Source of the DNA: Thiobacillus sp. 65-1059
Lineage (GTDB): Bacteria; Pseudomonadota; Gammaproteobacteria; Burkholderiales; Thiobacillaceae
Direction: 5' to 3'
Assembly: GCA_001897675.1 (NCBI GenBank)
Contig: MKUE01000135.1
Span: 1-64,000 of the forward strand
DNA length: 64,000 bases
Position 1 is the first letter of the stretch. Each line of letters starts with the position of its first letter. Position numbers and translations under genes: made by a program. The notes beneath the pieces are model-generated. The model saw nothing but the letters and a program-made list of their open reading frames with translations. It ran no database searches and had not been told where the DNA came from. Positions 63,017-64,000 of this stretch are shown one piece after another.

Positions 63017-63340
63017 TTAAAGATAGGCCTTGGCTTCCTCGCCCGGATTGGGGAGTCCCGCCAGCCGCCAGGCCTCGCGCGGGGTGGAGAACAGGTGTTG
63101 CATGCAGTCCGGGCCTTGCCCGCTGAGATGGCAGATATGGCTGAGTGCGGTCACGCTGCCATGCTTGGCAAACTCGTGCCGTAAGGTGTGCAGCAGGCCC
63201 AGTTGCAATTCACTGAGGCTGCTCAGGCCGTCGGTCTGGGCAATGCGGTCGGCCAGGCTCTCGCTCCACATGGCCGGGTCGATCAGAAAACCGTCGGGGT
63301 CGAAAATGGCGGGACCGGACGCATCGGTTTGTGTGTTCAT
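63017..63340 (-). CDS. DsrC/TusE-family protein lacking the C-terminal cysteines (RspA-like)
   Basis: 107 residues. FDPDGFLIDPAMWSESLADRIAQTDGL and LRHEFAKHGSV fit the DsrC/TusE fold. Active DsrC ends with a flexible arm carrying two cysteines (C-x10-C). Here the corresponding tail REAWRLAGLPNPGEEAKAYL has neither, so it cannot form the trisulfide or transfer sulfur. Such Cys-less homologues (RspA) are proposed to be regulators. Two other cysteines (HICHL, DCMQH) are present. GGAGG precedes the ATG. Confidence 0.8.
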   Translation of the reverse strand: MNTQTDASGPAIFDPDGFLIDPAMWSESLADRIAQTDGLSSLSELQLGLLHTLRHEFAKHGSVTALSHICHLSGQGPDCMQHLFSTPREAWRLAGLPNPGEEAKAYL

Positions 63341-63396
63341 GCCAACCTCCTGTTGCAGGAATGCTCCTAGCGTTATGTATAGCACCGCATCGGCAA

Positions 63397-64000
63397 TCAG
63401 TCGGATCGGGCCGCGAGTACCGTGTCCGCCGCCTGCGGCCTGCCGAAATGGTAGCCTTGGGCATAGTCCACGCCGAGTTCCGTCACCCGCTGAAGAATGG
63501 CCTGGTTCTCGACATACTCCGCCACCGCCAGTTTGCCGTAACCGTGTATCGCGTCGACCAGGGCCTTCACGAACAGCCGGTCGTCCTCGCTGTGGTCCAG
63601 CGTACGGATGAAGGAGCCGTCGATTTTGACGAAATCCACCGGCAGGTGCTTCAGGTACTGGAAGGTGGAAAAGCCGACGCCGAAATCGTCCAGCGCCAGC
63701 TTGCAGCCTAGCGCGCGGATGCCGGTGAGCAGGATTTCGGCATGCGTCAACTGGTTGAGGGTCGCCGTTTCGGTGATCTCCAGGATCAGCTGTTGCGGCC
63801 TGACGCCCTGCTGCTGCAGCATTTCCTGCAGCAGCGCGGGCAATTCCGGGTTGTCCAGGCTGCGCGCGGACAGATTGACTGCCAGCCGCAGGTCCGGCCG
63901 GCCGGCAATCAGCGCGACGGCATGCTGCAGTACCCACTGGTCGATGTCGCGGATGAGGCCGGAAGCTTCCGCCGCGGCGATCAGCGGGGCGGGCGGCAGA
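63397..64000 (-). CDS. EAL-domain protein (C-terminal part, runs off the window)
   Basis: The visible 200 codons are the C-terminal two thirds of an EAL phosphodiesterase domain: LIAAAEASGLIRDIDQWVLQHA, AVNLSARSL, LEITETATL (catalytic Glu), ALDDFGVGFSTFQYLKHLPVDFVKIDGSFI, AEYVEN (normally AEGVE) and a final GVDYAQGYHFGRPQA. Hydrolyses or senses c-di-GMP. The N-terminal part and any GGDEF or sensor domain lie beyond the right edge. Confidence 0.9.
   Translation of the reverse strand, partial: LPPAPLIAAAEASGLIRDIDQWVLQHAVALIAGRPDLRLAVNLSARSLDNPELPALLQEMLQQQGVRPQQLILEITETATLNQLTHAEILLTGIRALGCKLALDDFGVGFSTFQYLKHLPVDFVKIDGSFIRTLDHSEDDRLFVKALVDAIHGYGKLAVAEYVENQAILQRVTELGVDYAQGYHFGRPQAADTVLAARSD

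Overview
The window looks like chromosome of a free-living betaproteobacterium. It is GC-rich, densely packed and mostly ordered in short operons. Signs of facultatively anaerobic, probably denitrifying and sulfur-linked metabolism include an NsrR-type nitric oxide regulon, a class III (anaerobic) ribonucleotide reductase, the oxygen-independent ubiquinone genes ubiU/ubiV/ubiT beside an oxygen-dependent coq7, several periplasmic c-type cytochromes and a DsrC/TusE-family protein. The gene set resembles Thiobacillus and its relatives, but that placement is inference from gene content only.

Layout. 0-2 kb: 5' part of recA, divergent from a WYL-domain regulator with its own palindromic operator candidate. 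2-6.6 kb: riboflavin/nusB/thiL operon read leftward (ribE, RibBX-type ribB, ribH, nusB, thiL, pgpA, pncC). 6.7-11.7 kb: nitronate monooxygenase, YhcC radical SAM, ubiU, ubiV, queD and ubiT read rightward, then a second nitronate monooxygenase on the other strand. 13.3-16.2 kb: cytochrome c', FadL-like porin, DUF2892 and TetR. 16.2-25 kb: nitrosative-stress and anaerobic-growth island. It holds two operons of NnrS-like membrane proteins with DUF2249 proteins (plus FmdE-like or hemerythrin), nsrR between them, a split nrdD with nrdG, a second cytochrome c' and a Crp/Fnr regulator. 25-28.7 kb: methyltransferase, ribD, nrdR, glyA. 28.8-34.2 kb: TRAP binding protein, coq7, degenerate EAL-HDOD protein, Ub-Mut7C, cytochrome c, DUF302 and DUF2288. 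34.3-41.7 kb: YgiQ, FKBP, TRAP permeases, SGNH esterase, pmbA, yjgA. 41.8-49 kb: giant AsmA/DUF748 protein coupled to a metzincin-like protein, EI24, mog, and a thioredoxin coupled to a beta-propeller protein. 49-55.5 kb: corA, a large GGDEF/EAL protein, algC, YheT hydrolase. 55.5-60.3 kb: a five-gene exopolysaccharide operon (PEP-CTERM protein, PgaD, PgaC, TPR/beta-barrel porin, SnoaL-like) behind a well-formed sigma-54 promoter and without a PgaB deacetylase. 60.3-64 kb: zinc-finger protein, ilvE, RNase T2, an unknown protein, a cysteine-poor DsrC-like protein, and a truncated EAL protein.

Between genes there is a recurrent heptanucleotide repeat (CTTGNNN, in places CTCACGC) at five sites, and a TTCGCG-rich element at two. 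I saw no rRNA, tRNA, CRISPR array, insertion sequence or prophage. The most unusual items are the separately encoded glycyl-radical tail of NrdD, the sigma-54-driven PEP-CTERM/PgaCD operon, the heptad repeats, and the DUF748-metzincin pair.
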